The notes: generated by a model from the sequence alone, not told the origin. Positions 1 through 10,855 are shown, counted from the first letter of the stretch. The stretch is DNA of 64,000 nt from Helicobacter pylori NCTC 11637 = CCUG 17874 = ATCC 43504 = JCM 12093 (GCF_900478295.1 NZ_LS483488.1:310001-374000), one strand, 5' to 3'. A program made the numbers and translations.

Positions 1-804
1 ATTGCAGCTGAACCTGCAAGCCCTGATTTGAAAGAATTGAGAGATGCGCTAAATGGGATCATGGATTATTTGCAAGAAAGCGTAGGGACGCACATGCCAA
101 GCATTTTCAAAATCTTTGAAAGCTATTCTGGATTGGATTTTAGAGGCCGGATCCAAAACGCTTCGGGTAGGGTGGAATTGGTTACTAACGCTTTAGGGCA
201 AGAAATCCAAAAAATGCTAGAAACTTCGTCTAATTTTGCCAAAGATTTAGCCAACGATAGCGCGAATTTAAAAGAATGCGTGCAAAATTTAGAAAAGGCT
301 TCAAACTCCCAACACAAAAGCTTGATGGAAACTTCTAAAACGATAGAAAATATCACCACTTCCATTCAAGGCGTGAGCTCTCAAAGTGAAGCCATGATTG
401 AACAAGGGCAAGACATTAAAAGCATTGTAGAAATCATTAGAGACATCGCTGATCAAACCAATCTTTTAGCCCTAAACGCCGCTATTGAAGCCGCAAGGGC
501 CGGCGAGCATGGCAGAGGCTTTGCGGTGGTGGCTGATGAGGTGAGGAAGCTCGCTGAAAGGACGCAAAAATCGCTCAGCGAGATTGAAGCCAATATTAAT
601 ATTTTAGTTCAAAGCATTTCAGACACGAGCGAAAGCATTAAAAACCAGGTTAAAGAAGTGGAAGAAATCAACGCTTCTATTGAAGCTTTAAGATCGGTTA
701 CTGAGGGCAATCTAAAAATCGCTAGCGATTCTTTAGAAATCAGTCAAGAAATTGACAAAGTCTCTAACGATATTTTAGAAGATGTGAATAAAAAGCAGTT
801 TTAA
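1..804 (+). CDS. tlpA: Methyl-accepting chemotaxis protein TlpA, C-terminal part
   Basis: The reading frame is open at the left window edge, so only about the last 267 residues are present; the sensor, membrane and HAMP parts lie outside. What is visible is a cytoplasmic signalling domain: a long coiled coil with the receptor hairpin tip, motifs [20 protein letters not shown] and [18 protein letters not shown], where CheW and CheA bind. It ends at NKKQF with no CheR-binding pentapeptide. The gene overlaps the next start by one base (TAATG), so the two are probably co-transcribed. The family is certain; the name TlpA rests on its place before the QueH-like gene in H. pylori order. Confidence 0.9.
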   Translation: MAAEPASPDLKELRDALNGIMDYLQESVGTHMPSIFKIFESYSGLDFRGRIQNASGRVELVTNALGQEIQKMLETSSNFAKDLANDSANLKECVQNLEKASNSQHKSLMETSKTIENITTSIQGVSSQSEAMIEQGQDIKSIVEIIRDIADQTNLLALNAAIEAARAGEHGRGFAVVADEVRKLAERTQKSLSEIEANINILVQSISDTSESIKNQVKEVEEINASIEALRSVTEGNLKIASDSLEISQEIDKVSNDILEDVNKKQF

Positions 805-1910
805 TGCTCATTCATATTTGTTGCTCAGTGGATAACCTCTATTTTTTAAAAAAGGCTAAAGAGGCTTTTGCGGGTGAAAAAATTGTAGGGTTTTTTTATA
901 ACCCCAATATCCACCCTTATAGCGAATACTTGTTGCGTTTAGAAGACGTGAAACGCACTTGCGAGATGCTAGGAATTGAATTGCTTGAAGGCGATTATGA
1001 ATTAGAAAAATTTTTAGATAGAGCTAAGGGTAAGGAATTGTTAGGGGAAAAAAGCGAACGCTGTTTTGAGTGCTTTGATTTACGCTTAGAAGCGAGCGCT
1101 CTGAAAGCCTTTGAATTAGGGGAAGAAAAATTCACCACCACCTTACTCACAAGCCCTAAAAAAGACCCTAACCAGCTCATCGCTAAGGGACAACACATCG
1201 CGCAAAGGCACAATTTGGAATTTGTTGTATTTAGAAACGATAATTTTGAACATTTTAAGAGCGAGTTGGATTTAAACTTGCAAGCTTTGGCGAGAGAAAA
1301 CGAGCTTTATCGGCAAAATTATTGCGGCTGTCAATTCGCTTTAAAAATCCAAAAAGAATCCCAAAACAGAAGCCCCTTTGAGCTTTACTCGCCTTTAAAA
1401 CGCCAGATTTTACCCGCAAGCGTTGAAGAAAGAACGCAAGTTTTTAGAGGATTGGAAGCGGCTAAAAAGAATGGCAATAAGCCTTTTTTAGCCCAAAAAA
1501 CGATCGCAACTTACCGCTTATTGAATGGAGGCGTGTGGCTTTCTAAAAATTCAAACCCCTTGAATTGCTGCATTCTAGCGCGTTCTAAGAGTAAGGCTAA
1601 AGTTAGGATTAACGATTTAAGGTGGGTTTTTTCTCAGCGTTTAAGCGCGTTAGTAGGTTATAGCCAAAGAGATGAAACCTTGTTTTTAACTTTAGAAGGC
1701 CTTAATACGCTTATGGCAAAAAACTACGAAAATTTAAAAGAGTTAAACCTTAACCCCTTAAATTATGAAGAAGAGTTGTCTTTAAGGGCGTTAGTGAGCG
1801 GGAGCGAGAGTATTAATCCTATTATCGTGCTAGAAGAACGCACAGAAAAAACCCTTTTTGTAGAAATTAAAAGCATTTTTCAAGAAGAAAAGGTGTTTTA
1901 TTTGCTCTAA
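804..1910 (+). CDS. queH: Epoxyqueuosine reductase QueH-like protein with a long C-terminal extension
   Basis: QueH proteins reduce epoxyqueuosine to queuosine in tRNA anticodons, replacing QueG, and carry a metal/Fe-S site built from conserved cysteines. Visible here are the N-terminal CC pair (residues 6-7), CFECFDLRL near residue 92 and YCGC near residue 173, which together define this family (old name DUF208). Family members are usually about 180-250 residues, but this one has 368. The last 180 residues form an extra region with no motif I recognise. The start overlaps the tlpA stop. Function is inferred from the cysteine pattern; the role of the extension is unknown. Confidence 0.8.
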   Translation: MLIHICCSVDNLYFLKKAKEAFAGEKIVGFFYNPNIHPYSEYLLRLEDVKRTCEMLGIELLEGDYELEKFLDRAKGKELLGEKSERCFECFDLRLEASALKAFELGEEKFTTTLLTSPKKDPNQLIAKGQHIAQRHNLEFVVFRNDNFEHFKSELDLNLQALARENELYRQNYCGCQFALKIQKESQNRSPFELYSPLKRQILPASVEERTQVFRGLEAAKKNGNKPFLAQKTIATYRLLNGGVWLSKNSNPLNCCILARSKSKAKVRINDLRWVFSQRLSALVGYSQRDETLFLTLEGLNTLMAKNYENLKELNLNPLNYEEELSLRALVSGSESINPIIVLEERTEKTLFVEIKSIFQEEKVFYLL

Positions 1911-2028
1911 ACTAAACTTTAAAATATAGCGTTGCGTGTGAGTGGGGGTTATAGTAAAAACATACAAGTAATTTAAAGTTAATTTAAGATAATTAGGCAC
2001 AATAGCCACAAAAAGTTTAAGGCTGTAT

Positions 2029-2790
2029 TTGAAAACTCTATTTAGTGTTTATCTCTTTTTGTCGTTGAATCCACTCTTTTTAGAAGCTAAAGAAATCACT
2101 TGGTCTCAATTCTTGGAAAATTTTAAAAACAAGAATGAAGACGAAAAACCCAAACCCCTAACCCTTGAAAAAAACAATGAAAAACAGAAAATCCTAGACA
2201 AAAACCAGCAAATCTTAAAAAGGGCTTTAGAAAAAAGCCTTAAATTTTTCTTTATTTTTGGATACAACTATTCGCAGGCCACTTTTTCAACTTCTAACCA
2301 AACCTTGACTCTTACGGCGAATAGCATAGGGTTTAACACCGCTACGGGCTTAGAGCATTTTTTAAGAAACCACCCTAAAGTCGGTTTTAGAATCTTTAGC
2401 GTCTATAACTATTTCCATTCCGTTTCGCTCTCCCAGCCTCAAACCTTAATGGTGCAAAATTATGGGGGCGCGTTAGATTTTTCTTGGATTTTTGTAGATA
2501 AAAATATTTATCGTTTTAGGAGTTATTTAGGGATCGCTTTAGAACAAGGGGTGTTGTTAGTGGATACGATTAAACCAGGTGCTATCACAACGATTATCCC
2601 AAGAACCAAGAAAACCTTTTTCCAAGCCCCTTTGCGTTTTGGTTTTATCGTGGATTTTATCGGCTATTTGTCTTTGCAATTAGGGATTGAAATGCCCTTA
2701 GTGAGGAACGTTTTTTACACCTACAACAGCCATCAAGAAAGATTCAAACCACGATTTAACGCTAATCTTTCTTTAATCGTTTCGTTCTAA
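2029..2790 (+). CDS. Helicobacter outer membrane beta-barrel-like protein
   Basis: The 253-residue product begins with a hydrophobic signal peptide (about residues 1-20, ending near LEA). A charged, lysine-rich segment follows (25-75), then alternating hydrophobic/polar strands typical of a small beta-barrel, and a terminal phenylalanine (NLSLIVSF), the usual outer membrane insertion signal. The start appears to be TTG at 2029. The 3' end overlaps the convergent glycosyltransferase gene by 18 bases. No known function; it resembles the small Helicobacter outer membrane protein families. Its place next to LPS and chemoreceptor genes does not add a clear role. Confidence 0.7.
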   Translation: MKTLFSVYLFLSLNPLFLEAKEITWSQFLENFKNKNEDEKPKPLTLEKNNEKQKILDKNQQILKRALEKSLKFFFIFGYNYSQATFSTSNQTLTLTANSIGFNTATGLEHFLRNHPKVGFRIFSVYNYFHSVSLSQPQTLMVQNYGGALDFSWIFVDKNIYRFRSYLGIALEQGVLLVDTIKPGAITTIIPRTKKTFFQAPLRFGFIVDFIGYLSLQLGIEMPLVRNVFYTYNSHQERFKPRFNANLSLIVSF

Positions 2791-3555
2791 TCCCCCTTTA
2801 GATCCCCTTTTAAATAAGCCCATGATCTTTCTGGGGTATTTTAAAAGCATGGAAAAAACATTCGCTTGAATGCCGTTTTCTTGGCATGCTCTCAAATTTT
2901 CTTTATTCCTTAATAAAAGGCTTTTAAACCCGCTCGCACTAACCCCACCGGTGCGCATGATGACTAACACTTCTTTCAAATAAGAAAAGCTTATTTTTTG
3001 CACCACAAACAAGCGGATGATCATCTCAAAATCCGCTGAAATCTTATAATCGGTTTTGTAAAGCCCGTAGCGTTCATAAATGGCTTTTTTGACAAAAAGC
3101 GTAGGGTGCGCTGGCACTACGCCATAAAGCAAGGTTTTAGGGCTAAACTCCCCGCTTTCATAATAGCGCACCACTTTTTCTAAACAATCAGGTTTGACAA
3201 ACACCAGATCCGCATACACGCTATCGCAATTTTTGTTTTCAAACTCATGCACCACTTTTTCTACCACAAACTCATCTTTGTAAAAATCATCGCTATTCAA
3301 TAAAGCGATAATATCCCCACTAGAACGCTGTATGCCTTTATTCATGGCGTCATAAATGCCCTTATCTTTTTCACTCATTACGCAAGCGATTCTATCTCTA
3401 TATTTTTGAATGATTTCTAAAGTGCTATCCGTGCTAGATCCGTCTATAATGATGTATTCAATGTTTTTATAAGTTTGATGAAGCACGGAAAGAATGGTGT
3501 CTTCAATGGTTTTTTCGCTATTAAAACACGCCGTGATCACAGAAATTTTTAACAA
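2773..3555 (-). CDS. Family 2 glycosyltransferase, probable LPS assembly enzyme
   Basis: A GT-A fold glycosyltransferase of 260 residues. The nucleotide-sugar binding start ISVITACFNSEKTI is at residues 4-17, IIIDGSSTDST near 36-46, SEKDKGIYDAMNKG near 60-74 and the metal-binding NSDD near 88-91. There is no membrane segment, so it should act at the cytoplasmic face on LPS precursors. It lies 31 bases downstream of tlpB on the same strand and is likely in the same mRNA. Its H. pylori counterpart (HP0102) has, as I recall, been linked to LPS core/O-chain synthesis and to regulation by the sRNA RepG through that shared transcript. Exact donor and acceptor cannot be read from sequence. Confidence 0.85.
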   Translation of the reverse strand: MLKISVITACFNSEKTIEDTILSVLHQTYKNIEYIIIDGSSTDSTLEIIQKYRDRIACVMSEKDKGIYDAMNKGIQRSSGDIIALLNSDDFYKDEFVVEKVVHEFENKNCDSVYADLVFVKPDCLEKVVRYYESGEFSPKTLLYGVVPAHPTLFVKKAIYERYGLYKTDYKISADFEMIIRLFVVQKISFSYLKEVLVIMRTGGVSASGFKSLLLRNKENLRACQENGIQANVFSMLLKYPRKIMGLFKRGSKGGLERND

Positions 3556-3586
3556 TCCAACCCTTTGTTGATAAACTCCCCCCTGA

Positions 3587-5284
3587 TTAAGTTTTAAACA
3601 AATTCACTTGTTTGTCTAAATTCATGGTCGTTCCACTCACATGCGTAGCGATGTTTAAGATATCTGAAGAATCGGCTAAAGTCTTAGAAGCCACTTTTTC
3701 CACTTCTGCAAAATCGCTTACCATAGCTTCAATTTGGTGTCCGGATTTGGCGTAATCGTCCATGGTTTGATTGCTATCTTGCACGACTGAGCTTAAATTA
3801 GAACTCATTTTTTCGTAAGTTTCTTGCACGCTTTTACTCATATCGCTCAAACGCTCCATTTTTTGCGAATTGAGATTCATTTGCGAACTCACGGCATTGA
3901 TTTCTTGGACAATCACCATGATAGTGGAATTGATTTCAGCTAAAGATTTTTGAGTGCGCCCGGCTAAATTCCTGACTTCATCAGCCACCACCGCAAAGCC
4001 TCTGCCATGCTCGCCAGCCCTTGCGGCTTCAATAGCAGCGTTTAGGGCTAAAAGATTGGTTTGATCGGCAATATCATTGATAATATCCAGAATGGATTTG
4101 ACATCATCAGCGTTACGGCTTAGTTGCTCCACTTTGCTAGAGAGCTCCTCTTCAGTGTGCGCGCCTTCTGTGATTTGAGAAAATAAATCCCCGATCGCAT
4201 CCTTGCTTTCTTTGACAAGCCCTTGCGTTTCAATCAAACGCTTCCTTAACCCTTGAGACTGCTCTATGGAAGCATTCATCATGCTCGCTACATCCGTGGC
4301 TTTATTTTTTACGGAATTTAGGGTGGTTGATGAATTTTTCATGCTCTTTTGGGTTTCTTGCGCGATTTGGACTAATTTATCCATTGAAGTTTTATTGGAA
4401 GTGGAAATCCCTTTAATCTCTTCCATAATCAAGCGAGCGTTTTCCACAAACAAATTGATCCCACGGCCCACTTGCGAGATTTCATCGTTGCGATCACCCA
4501 CATCAATTTTGGCCCTCAAATCCTTATCCCCATGGCTAAAAGCGTTGATTTTAAGGACCAGTTCATCAATGCGTTTCACGATCCTTAATTTAGCGTATAT
4601 GAGCGTCAAAACCACTAACGCTATCGTCGCTGTCAGTATCCAAAGGAATAGTCTTGTGGTGTTTTCATTAAAGACCTTATTTACGCCTTCTTTGATCGCT
4701 TTATTTTCTGTGTTAATGTCAGTGTAATAGGAAGTCGTTGCGATCACCATTTGAGACACCTCGTCATAATGCGAGTAGGCGAATTTTTTCTCCGGCACGC
4801 CTCCATCGTATTTAGGCATCTTATAATAAGTGTAGCCTCCCCCTTTTTTAGCCGCTTCCAAATACCCCCTAACGTAATACACCCCATCAACGCTCTGAGC
4901 GTCAAGCCCTGATTGGCCTACGGTTTTGGGATTGACCGGATCAAACAATACCACCCCGTTTTTATCCACCACCACCATATAAATCATGCCCTTATCGTCG
5001 TTAATGCGTTTGAAATAATCTAGCGCCATTTTTCTTGCAGTAGCATTGTCAAAATTTTTGTAATACTCATGAATGCCCTGTTCAATAATTTTTGTCATGT
5101 AAGCGAGCGTTTTTTCACGCTTTTTGTATTGCCCGGTTTCTAAATGCTCCATGAGTTGCGCTAACACATCTTTTTGCATAACCTTTACAAAACCAATAAA
5201 AAGCCCCCCTAAACCCAAAAGAGCGGCTAACACGACTAGCATAATACGAGTCCCCAACGAAGCAAACATTGAAGAAAACATCAT
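3587..5284 (-). CDS. tlpB: Chemoreceptor TlpB
   Basis: A complete 565-residue methyl-accepting chemotaxis protein. A short cytoplasmic start is followed by TM1 (about 15-35), a periplasmic sensor domain of the PAS/Cache fold (about 36-208), TM2 (about 209-232), a HAMP linker, and the signalling domain with [20 protein letters not shown] and [18 protein letters not shown]. In H. pylori TlpB is reported to mediate responses to acid, urea and autoinducer-2; this is family knowledge. Expression is likely set by the G tract in its leader (see 5348-5358). It heads a probable two-gene operon with the following glycosyltransferase. Confidence 0.95.
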   Translation of the reverse strand: MMFSSMFASLGTRIMLVVLAALLGLGGLFIGFVKVMQKDVLAQLMEHLETGQYKKREKTLAYMTKIIEQGIHEYYKNFDNATARKMALDYFKRINDDKGMIYMVVVDKNGVVLFDPVNPKTVGQSGLDAQSVDGVYYVRGYLEAAKKGGGYTYYKMPKYDGGVPEKKFAYSHYDEVSQMVIATTSYYTDINTENKAIKEGVNKVFNENTTRLFLWILTATIALVVLTLIYAKLRIVKRIDELVLKINAFSHGDKDLRAKIDVGDRNDEISQVGRGINLFVENARLIMEEIKGISTSNKTSMDKLVQIAQETQKSMKNSSTTLNSVKNKATDVASMMNASIEQSQGLRKRLIETQGLVKESKDAIGDLFSQITEGAHTEEELSSKVEQLSRNADDVKSILDIINDIADQTNLLALNAAIEAARAGEHGRGFAVVADEVRNLAGRTQKSLAEINSTIMVIVQEINAVSSQMNLNSQKMERLSDMSKSVQETYEKMSSNLSSVVQDSNQTMDDYAKSGHQIEAMVSDFAEVEKVASKTLADSSDILNIATHVSGTTMNLDKQVNLFKT

Positions 5285-5347
5285 TTATCTCCTAAATAAA
5301 TCATTTTTAAGTCAAACCCTAATTTTAGAGTTTAGCTTCCAAATGCA

Positions 5348-5358
5348 CCCCCCCCCCC
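5348..5358 (-). promoter_or_regulatory. Homopolymeric G tract (11 G) in the tlpB mRNA leader
   Basis: Eleven C on the + strand, that is G11 in the tlpB transcript, about 65 bases upstream of the tlpB start and inside the predicted leader. In H. pylori this variable-length tract is the known target of the C/U-rich loop of the small RNA RepG, and its length tunes repression or activation of tlpB (established knowledge, recalled). RepG itself is not in the window. Confidence 0.9.
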
Positions 5359-5431
5359 GAAAAACGAGTGGCACAAAATAAAATTAAAACCCGGTTGTTT
5401 GAAAACGAAACAAGAGAACAAACAAGCTAAA

Positions 5432-5437
5432 ATTATA
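5432..5437 (-). promoter_or_regulatory. -10 box of the tlpB promoter
   Basis: TATAAT on the minus strand. A transcript start about 7 bases downstream, near 5425, gives a leader of about 140 bases that includes the G tract, which agrees with the long leader known for tlpB. Confidence 0.75.
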
Positions 5438-5490
5438 GAACACCCTTTTTTAAGTTAGGCTTAAAAATAAAATAATGAAAATAAAAAATT

Positions 5491-7236
5491 TTATTTAACT
5501 TCACTTTCCTTAATGGATTTGACATTCAAAGTCCTTCCGTCTTTTGAAGTGGGGATTTTGATGCTCCCCTCTTTTAATTTTTCTCTCAATTTTTTTAGCA
5601 GCGGGTTTTTGAAATCATAGTTGATGATTTCCCAGTTATGTTCCAATTCAGGGGTTACCTTCCCCCCTTTTTCTTCCGTGATGTATTTGATGATCAAATC
5701 CCGTATTTGCCCGTTATCTTGCAATGCATCGTAAGAATTATAATACCTATCAGCGTCTGTAACCAAATTCAATGTCGTGGATAATGTCCCAAATCGGTAA
5801 TTGTTGATCGCTAATTTATAGATGGCTTTGGGGTCAATGGGTTTTCCGTTAATTGTCGGATTAATAATCCTTTGTCCGGCAGGTTTGGTAACATCAACCT
5901 GGTATTTCACGCCAGAAAACATATCAAAGTTATAGCTGCGAATATTTTCATTAAAACTGATCGTCAAATCGCCCGGTTGCAACTGGTTGTAAAATTGATA
6001 CGACCATTCCATGTATTTCAACAGATTTTCACCCGTTATTTTCACTCCAATGAGCGTGTTATCGAACTTGTAAATATAGGCGACATCTTTTCTTTTGAAA
6101 GGCCCTTTTTTCAAATTCGCCCCAAAATTGAATAAGGCTGCCGCTGAAACATCGGCTTTTGCATAGTATTTTTGCACTTTATTGATCAATTCTATCACCG
6201 GTGTTTCTTGCAAGGCGGCGGTTGGCATTGTAGTGATTTTTTCTCCTCCTGTGATAAAATCAGGCCTGTCAATAAAGGTTTTTGTAACTTCGCCAACCAC
6301 TTCATTAGCGTATTCTTTTGATTTTTTATCCACATATTCGTATTTTTTCGCTAATTCTTCATCTTCTGGCACGCCTTTTGTGGGTAAATTTTCAGTCGTT
6401 ACGATTTTTTTCTTCGTTTGGGTGTCAAACATCACCACGCCCTTTGCCAGATAAGCCCCATACGCTCCAGGCTCAATGGTATGCACCTTTCCTATTTTAG
6501 TGTTATAAACCGCATGCTCATGCCCTGCAAAAATGATGTCAAATTGCGGGAATTTTTTCGCCAGATCAGGTATCCCATCGCCACCTTTCTCATCTTCTCG
6601 CCCCAAATGAAAAGCGCCAATCAAAATATCATACTTCCCTTTCAGCTCTTTCAAGGTCTTTTTTAACGCTTCTTCAGCGTCCAAAAACTTCAATCCTGCA
6701 AAATGTTCAGGCATAGAGGCTTCCCAAGTTGGGATGTGCGGCACCAAAAACCCCACAACCGCCACCCTCACGCCATCAATTTTTTTAATCATATAAGGCT
6801 TCACAAACGGCTTACTGTCTGCAATTTTGATAATATTCGCATTCACGACACCGCCATTAAACCCCTTAATATTCTTTTCTAAAAAATCTTTGCTGAAATT
6901 AAACTCGTGATTCCCAAGCACACGAATGTCAAATTTCAAATCGTTTTCGGCTCTAACTAGCGGGTGGATAGGCTCATCGTTAAACAACTCCGCACTATTA
7001 CCCTGCAACAAATCCCCGCTGTCAATCAAAACCACATTTTTATTCTCAGCCCTTTGCTTTTTGATTAAAGCCGCAATCCTTGTCAAGCCGTTATTGGGTT
7101 TTTGTTCGCCAATTGCATAATCATACGAAAAAAGCCGCCCATGAATGTCTGAAGTTTCTAAAAACACTATTTTGACTTCTTTTGCAGAGATTGAAAGCGC
7201 TAGCGTTAAAAAGATGACTAAAATCAATTTTTTCAT
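5491..7236 (-). CDS. cpdB: Periplasmic 5'-nucleotidase / 2',3'-cyclic nucleotide phosphodiesterase
   Basis: A 581-residue member of the UshA/CpdB family. A signal peptide (about 1-18, cleaved near SAKEV) precedes a calcineurin-like metallophosphoesterase domain with the metal ligands in ETSDIHG (27-33), DSGDLLQGN (about 72-80), LGNHEF (about 106) and GHEHAV (about 238). The C-terminal 5'-nucleotidase domain (about 340-540) supplies substrate binding. It should release phosphate and nucleosides from extracellular nucleotides in the periplasm, useful for an organism that salvages purines. Which substrate it prefers cannot be told from sequence, so the symbol is tentative. Confidence 0.88.
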   Translation of the reverse strand: MKKLILVIFLTLALSISAKEVKIVFLETSDIHGRLFSYDYAIGEQKPNNGLTRIAALIKKQRAENKNVVLIDSGDLLQGNSAELFNDEPIHPLVRAENDLKFDIRVLGNHEFNFSKDFLEKNIKGFNGGVVNANIIKIADSKPFVKPYMIKKIDGVRVAVVGFLVPHIPTWEASMPEHFAGLKFLDAEEALKKTLKELKGKYDILIGAFHLGREDEKGGDGIPDLAKKFPQFDIIFAGHEHAVYNTKIGKVHTIEPGAYGAYLAKGVVMFDTQTKKKIVTTENLPTKGVPEDEELAKKYEYVDKKSKEYANEVVGEVTKTFIDRPDFITGGEKITTMPTAALQETPVIELINKVQKYYAKADVSAAALFNFGANLKKGPFKRKDVAYIYKFDNTLIGVKITGENLLKYMEWSYQFYNQLQPGDLTISFNENIRSYNFDMFSGVKYQVDVTKPAGQRIINPTINGKPIDPKAIYKLAINNYRFGTLSTTLNLVTDADRYYNSYDALQDNGQIRDLIIKYITEEKGGKVTPELEHNWEIINYDFKNPLLKKLREKLKEGSIKIPTSKDGRTLNVKSIKESEVK

Positions 7237-7387
7237 TGAAATCCTTTTAAACCAAGAGATTCATAACATTAATTTTTACATAATATTAACACTGATACGA
7301 TGATTTTTACTAGAATTTAACGCCTATGGGCAAAATGGGTAAAATAATGGGTAAGGGGGTAGGGGAGTAAAATCATTCCCCCACCAA

Positions 7388-7855
7388 TCAAACCCCCACT
7401 TCAGACCACTCAGCGCGTTTGTCTAAAAAAGCGCGCGCTAAATTCTGTGCGCCCTCTAAAGTGTGGTTAGCCGCCCAACCGCATTGCTTTTCATTGCTGG
7501 CAGGCACTTCTGTAGCCTTTAGCACATCTTGCATCGTCTTTTCTAAAACCTCTAAAATCTCTGTGTAATTGTCATGGTTTAACACCGTGAGATAAAATCC
7601 CGTTTGGCAACCCATAGGCGACCAATCCACGACATAATTAGCATGGTTGCGGATGATCTCAGCGACTAAATGCTCTAAAGAGTGCAAGCTTGGCATGTCC
7701 ATGTGATCTTTGTTGGGCTGCTTGAAGCGCACATCGTATTTGACAATCAAATCCCCATTAACGCCCTTTTTGCGATCAGCGATACGCACATAAGGGGCTT
7801 TGACTTTGGTGTGATCCAAATTAAAACTCTCTACATTCATTTTTGGCGTTTTCAT
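7388..7855 (-). CDS. luxS: S-ribosylhomocysteine lyase LuxS
   Basis: A complete 155-residue LuxS. The metal-binding HSLEH motif is at about residues 58-62, the catalytic cysteine in MGCQTGF near residue 84, and the third metal ligand cysteine in EKQCGW near 127. It converts S-ribosylhomocysteine to homocysteine and DPD, the precursor of autoinducer-2, in the cytoplasm. It is the last gene of a cysK-metB-luxS cluster, 33 bases after metB. In H. pylori this cluster feeds homocysteine into cysteine synthesis by reverse transsulfuration. The neighbouring tlpB encodes a receptor reported to sense AI-2. Confidence 0.97.
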   Translation of the reverse strand: MKTPKMNVESFNLDHTKVKAPYVRIADRKKGVNGDLIVKYDVRFKQPNKDHMDMPSLHSLEHLVAEIIRNHANYVVDWSPMGCQTGFYLTVLNHDNYTEILEVLEKTMQDVLKATEVPASNEKQCGWAANHTLEGAQNLARAFLDKRAEWSEVGV

Positions 7856-7888
7856 GTTTTTAACTCCTTAGTTTATAAATGGCAAATT

Positions 7889-9043
<1,155 letters not shown>

Positions 9044-9051
9044 TTATGAAT

Positions 9052-9972
9052 TTATAAATAAATACCTTTAGAAAGATAACGATCGGCAACATCCGGGAAA
9101 ATGGTTAAAACCTGGCTACCTTCGGGGAGGCGTTGCGCTTCTTTCAACGCTGCCACAAAAGCTGCCCCGCTAGAGCTCCCCACTAATAAGCCGTTTTTCT
9201 TGGCTAACTTCCTGGTGTAGCTAAAACCCTCTTCATCTGAGATCGTTTCAAAGCCATCAATATCCAAGTTTTCAAAAAAAGGGGGGATGAACTCCACGCC
9301 AATGCCCTCAATCTCATGAGGCCCAGGCTCGCCCCCATTCAAAATAGAACCCTCCGGCTCCACCCCAATCAAACGAATCGCAGGAATGCGTTCTTTCAAA
9401 TACTTAGCCGTGCCCGCAAAAGTGCCACCACTCCCTATCCCGGCCACAAAGCTCGTAAGATTTGTGCCTAATTCTTGGACAATCTCAGGGGCTAGGGTGT
9501 GGTAGTAAGCGGCGGGATTATTAGGGTTTTCAAATTGTAGGGGCAAATAGCTATCAGGGATACTTTCGGCTAACTCTTTGCTTTTTTTAATGGCACCAGA
9601 AATCCCTTCGCTAGTAGGCGTGTTGATTACTAAAGCCCCCAAAGCCCTCATGATTTGCTGTTTTTCTGCGCTGAATTTTTCCGGGACAACAAAGATGGTT
9701 TTTAAGTGGTGCTTGAGCGCCACTAAGGCTAGAGCGATGCCGGTATTGCCTGCGGTAGGCTCAATGATGGTTGTTTTAGAAGTGATTTTGCCCGTTTTAA
9801 ATCCTTCTTCTATAAGGTATTGGCCTAAGCGATCTTTAACGCTCCCTCCTGGGTTTAGATGCTCCAGTTTGGCGTAAATGACGGAATTTACGGGAATGGG
9901 GTAATCCTTGTTAGTGAATTTAAAAACGGGAGTGCGGCCTATGGCGTCTTGCATTGCGGTGATAATCATCAT
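9052..9972 (-). CDS. cysK: Cysteine synthase / cystathionine beta-synthase family enzyme
   Basis: A fold-type II PLP enzyme of about 306 residues. The PLP lysine lies in PGGSVKDR (near residue 47), the substrate loop is TAGNTG (near 78) and the phosphate loop is GSGGT (about 180). The frame extends six codons further up, but a strong AGGAGG sits just before the double ATG, so translation should start there. Named cysK, cysM or mccA in different H. pylori annotations. In the cluster with metB and luxS it probably makes cystathionine from homocysteine and O-acetylserine or serine. It is the first gene of the cluster. Confidence 0.9.
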   Translation of the reverse strand: MMIITAMQDAIGRTPVFKFTNKDYPIPVNSVIYAKLEHLNPGGSVKDRLGQYLIEEGFKTGKITSKTTIIEPTAGNTGIALALVALKHHLKTIFVVPEKFSAEKQQIMRALGALVINTPTSEGISGAIKKSKELAESIPDSYLPLQFENPNNPAAYYHTLAPEIVQELGTNLTSFVAGIGSGGTFAGTAKYLKERIPAIRLIGVEPEGSILNGGEPGPHEIEGIGVEFIPPFFENLDIDGFETISDEEGFSYTRKLAKKNGLLVGSSSGAAFVAALKEAQRLPEGSQVLTIFPDVADRYLSKGIYL

Positions 9973-10045
9973 TCCTCCTATAACAAACAATAAAATTCAA
10001 TTTTGCGATTATGCCTAAACTCGTTAAATGGAGTAAAATTTAAGA

Positions 10046-10051
10046 TAGAAT
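10046..10051 (+). promoter_or_regulatory. Probable -10 box of the DUF3578-like gene
   Basis: TAGAAT, 33 bases before the chosen ATG, followed by AGGAG at 10073-10077 with 6-base spacing. The spacing from -10 box to ribosome site fits a short leader. Confidence 0.5.
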
Positions 10052-10083
10052 GTCGGCTTATTAAGATCGATCAGGAGCTGTCA

Positions 10084-10662
10084 ATGGAAACGATAGAATG
10101 GAATGAAGAGCAAAGAAAAGCGTTCCAAGACTTGTTAAGAGAGTTTGTAGCGTCAATTGACGCTAAAGCGCAAGAGGAAAAACAAACAGGCAGAACTCCA
10201 AAAATACCAAAGTATGGTTCATGCCAAAACGGGCTGAACAAGTTTTTAGCGCCATGGGGTTATGCGTGCAAAATCAGTCTTGGCTCTGGGAACTTATCCA
10301 AGAAGCCATCCATCGCCTTTTGCCGTCAGGATATTTTAGGGGAAGGATTTGTCAATGGTGAAATACCAACCCAAAAAAAAGGTTTTTACCTCTGGTTTGC
10401 TTACTATTGGAAGAACGATGCAGAAAAGTTTTGTCTCTGTATAGGTCGATCCATAGAGGAGAATGGGGAAAAAGAGTGTCAAAAATGCCTAGCGTATGAC
10501 AAGATCATTGATCCTAATGGAGATGCATACTACCAAGAGAGCTATGACGATTTAGAAGCCGATCTTGAAAGCATTACCGACTATTTTTTACACCTTGTTA
10601 ATGAATTTAATCAAATCCCCACTGCGTATTTTGAATTAGAGCCATCTAGCGCAAGCCATTAA
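10084..10662 (+). CDS. Orphan McrB N-terminal-like (DUF3578) domain protein
   Basis: The frame is open from 10003, but the ATG at 10084 has AGGAG 6 bases upstream, giving 192 residues. The middle shows the pattern of the McrB_N/DUF3578 domain: a glycine-rich GSGNLSKKPSIAFCRQD segment (about 64-80) followed by KKGFYLWFAYYW and a beta-strand ending LCIGRS. In McrB-type enzymes this domain sits at the N-terminus and reads modified DNA, ahead of a GTPase. Here no GTPase and no mcrC follow; the protein ends at 192 residues. It is flanked by divergent cysK and convergent dnaK. Possible roles are DNA or nucleic acid binding, or a relic of a restriction gene. The family match is by eye only. Confidence 0.6.
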   Translation: METIEWNEEQRKAFQDLLREFVASIDAKAQEEKQTGRTPKIPKYGSCQNGLNKFLAPWGYACKISLGSGNLSKKPSIAFCRQDILGEGFVNGEIPTQKKGFYLWFAYYWKNDAEKFCLCIGRSIEENGEKECQKCLAYDKIIDPNGDAYYQESYDDLEADLESITDYFLHLVNEFNQIPTAYFELEPSSASH

Positions 10663-10855
10663 GAAATAACTTTATAAAACAACCCCATACCAAAAAGAAC
10701 TCTCTCATAAGGGATTTTCCTAAAATCCCACCAACGCTTTTAAGCTAAACCTTAAAAAAACTATCGCTTGATTACAATCAGGCTTTGATATTTGGATTAA
10801 AAAACGCTATTTTTTAGATTTTGCAATCAGTATCCCATTGATGAAAATGAGAAAA

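Noticed and set aside
4266-4727. A 153-residue + strand open frame opposite tlpB
   Set aside because: It lies antisense to the conserved signalling domain of tlpB; no ribosome site or family match. Long antisense frames also occur over dnaK (11016-11519, 11658-12200) and come from codon bias.
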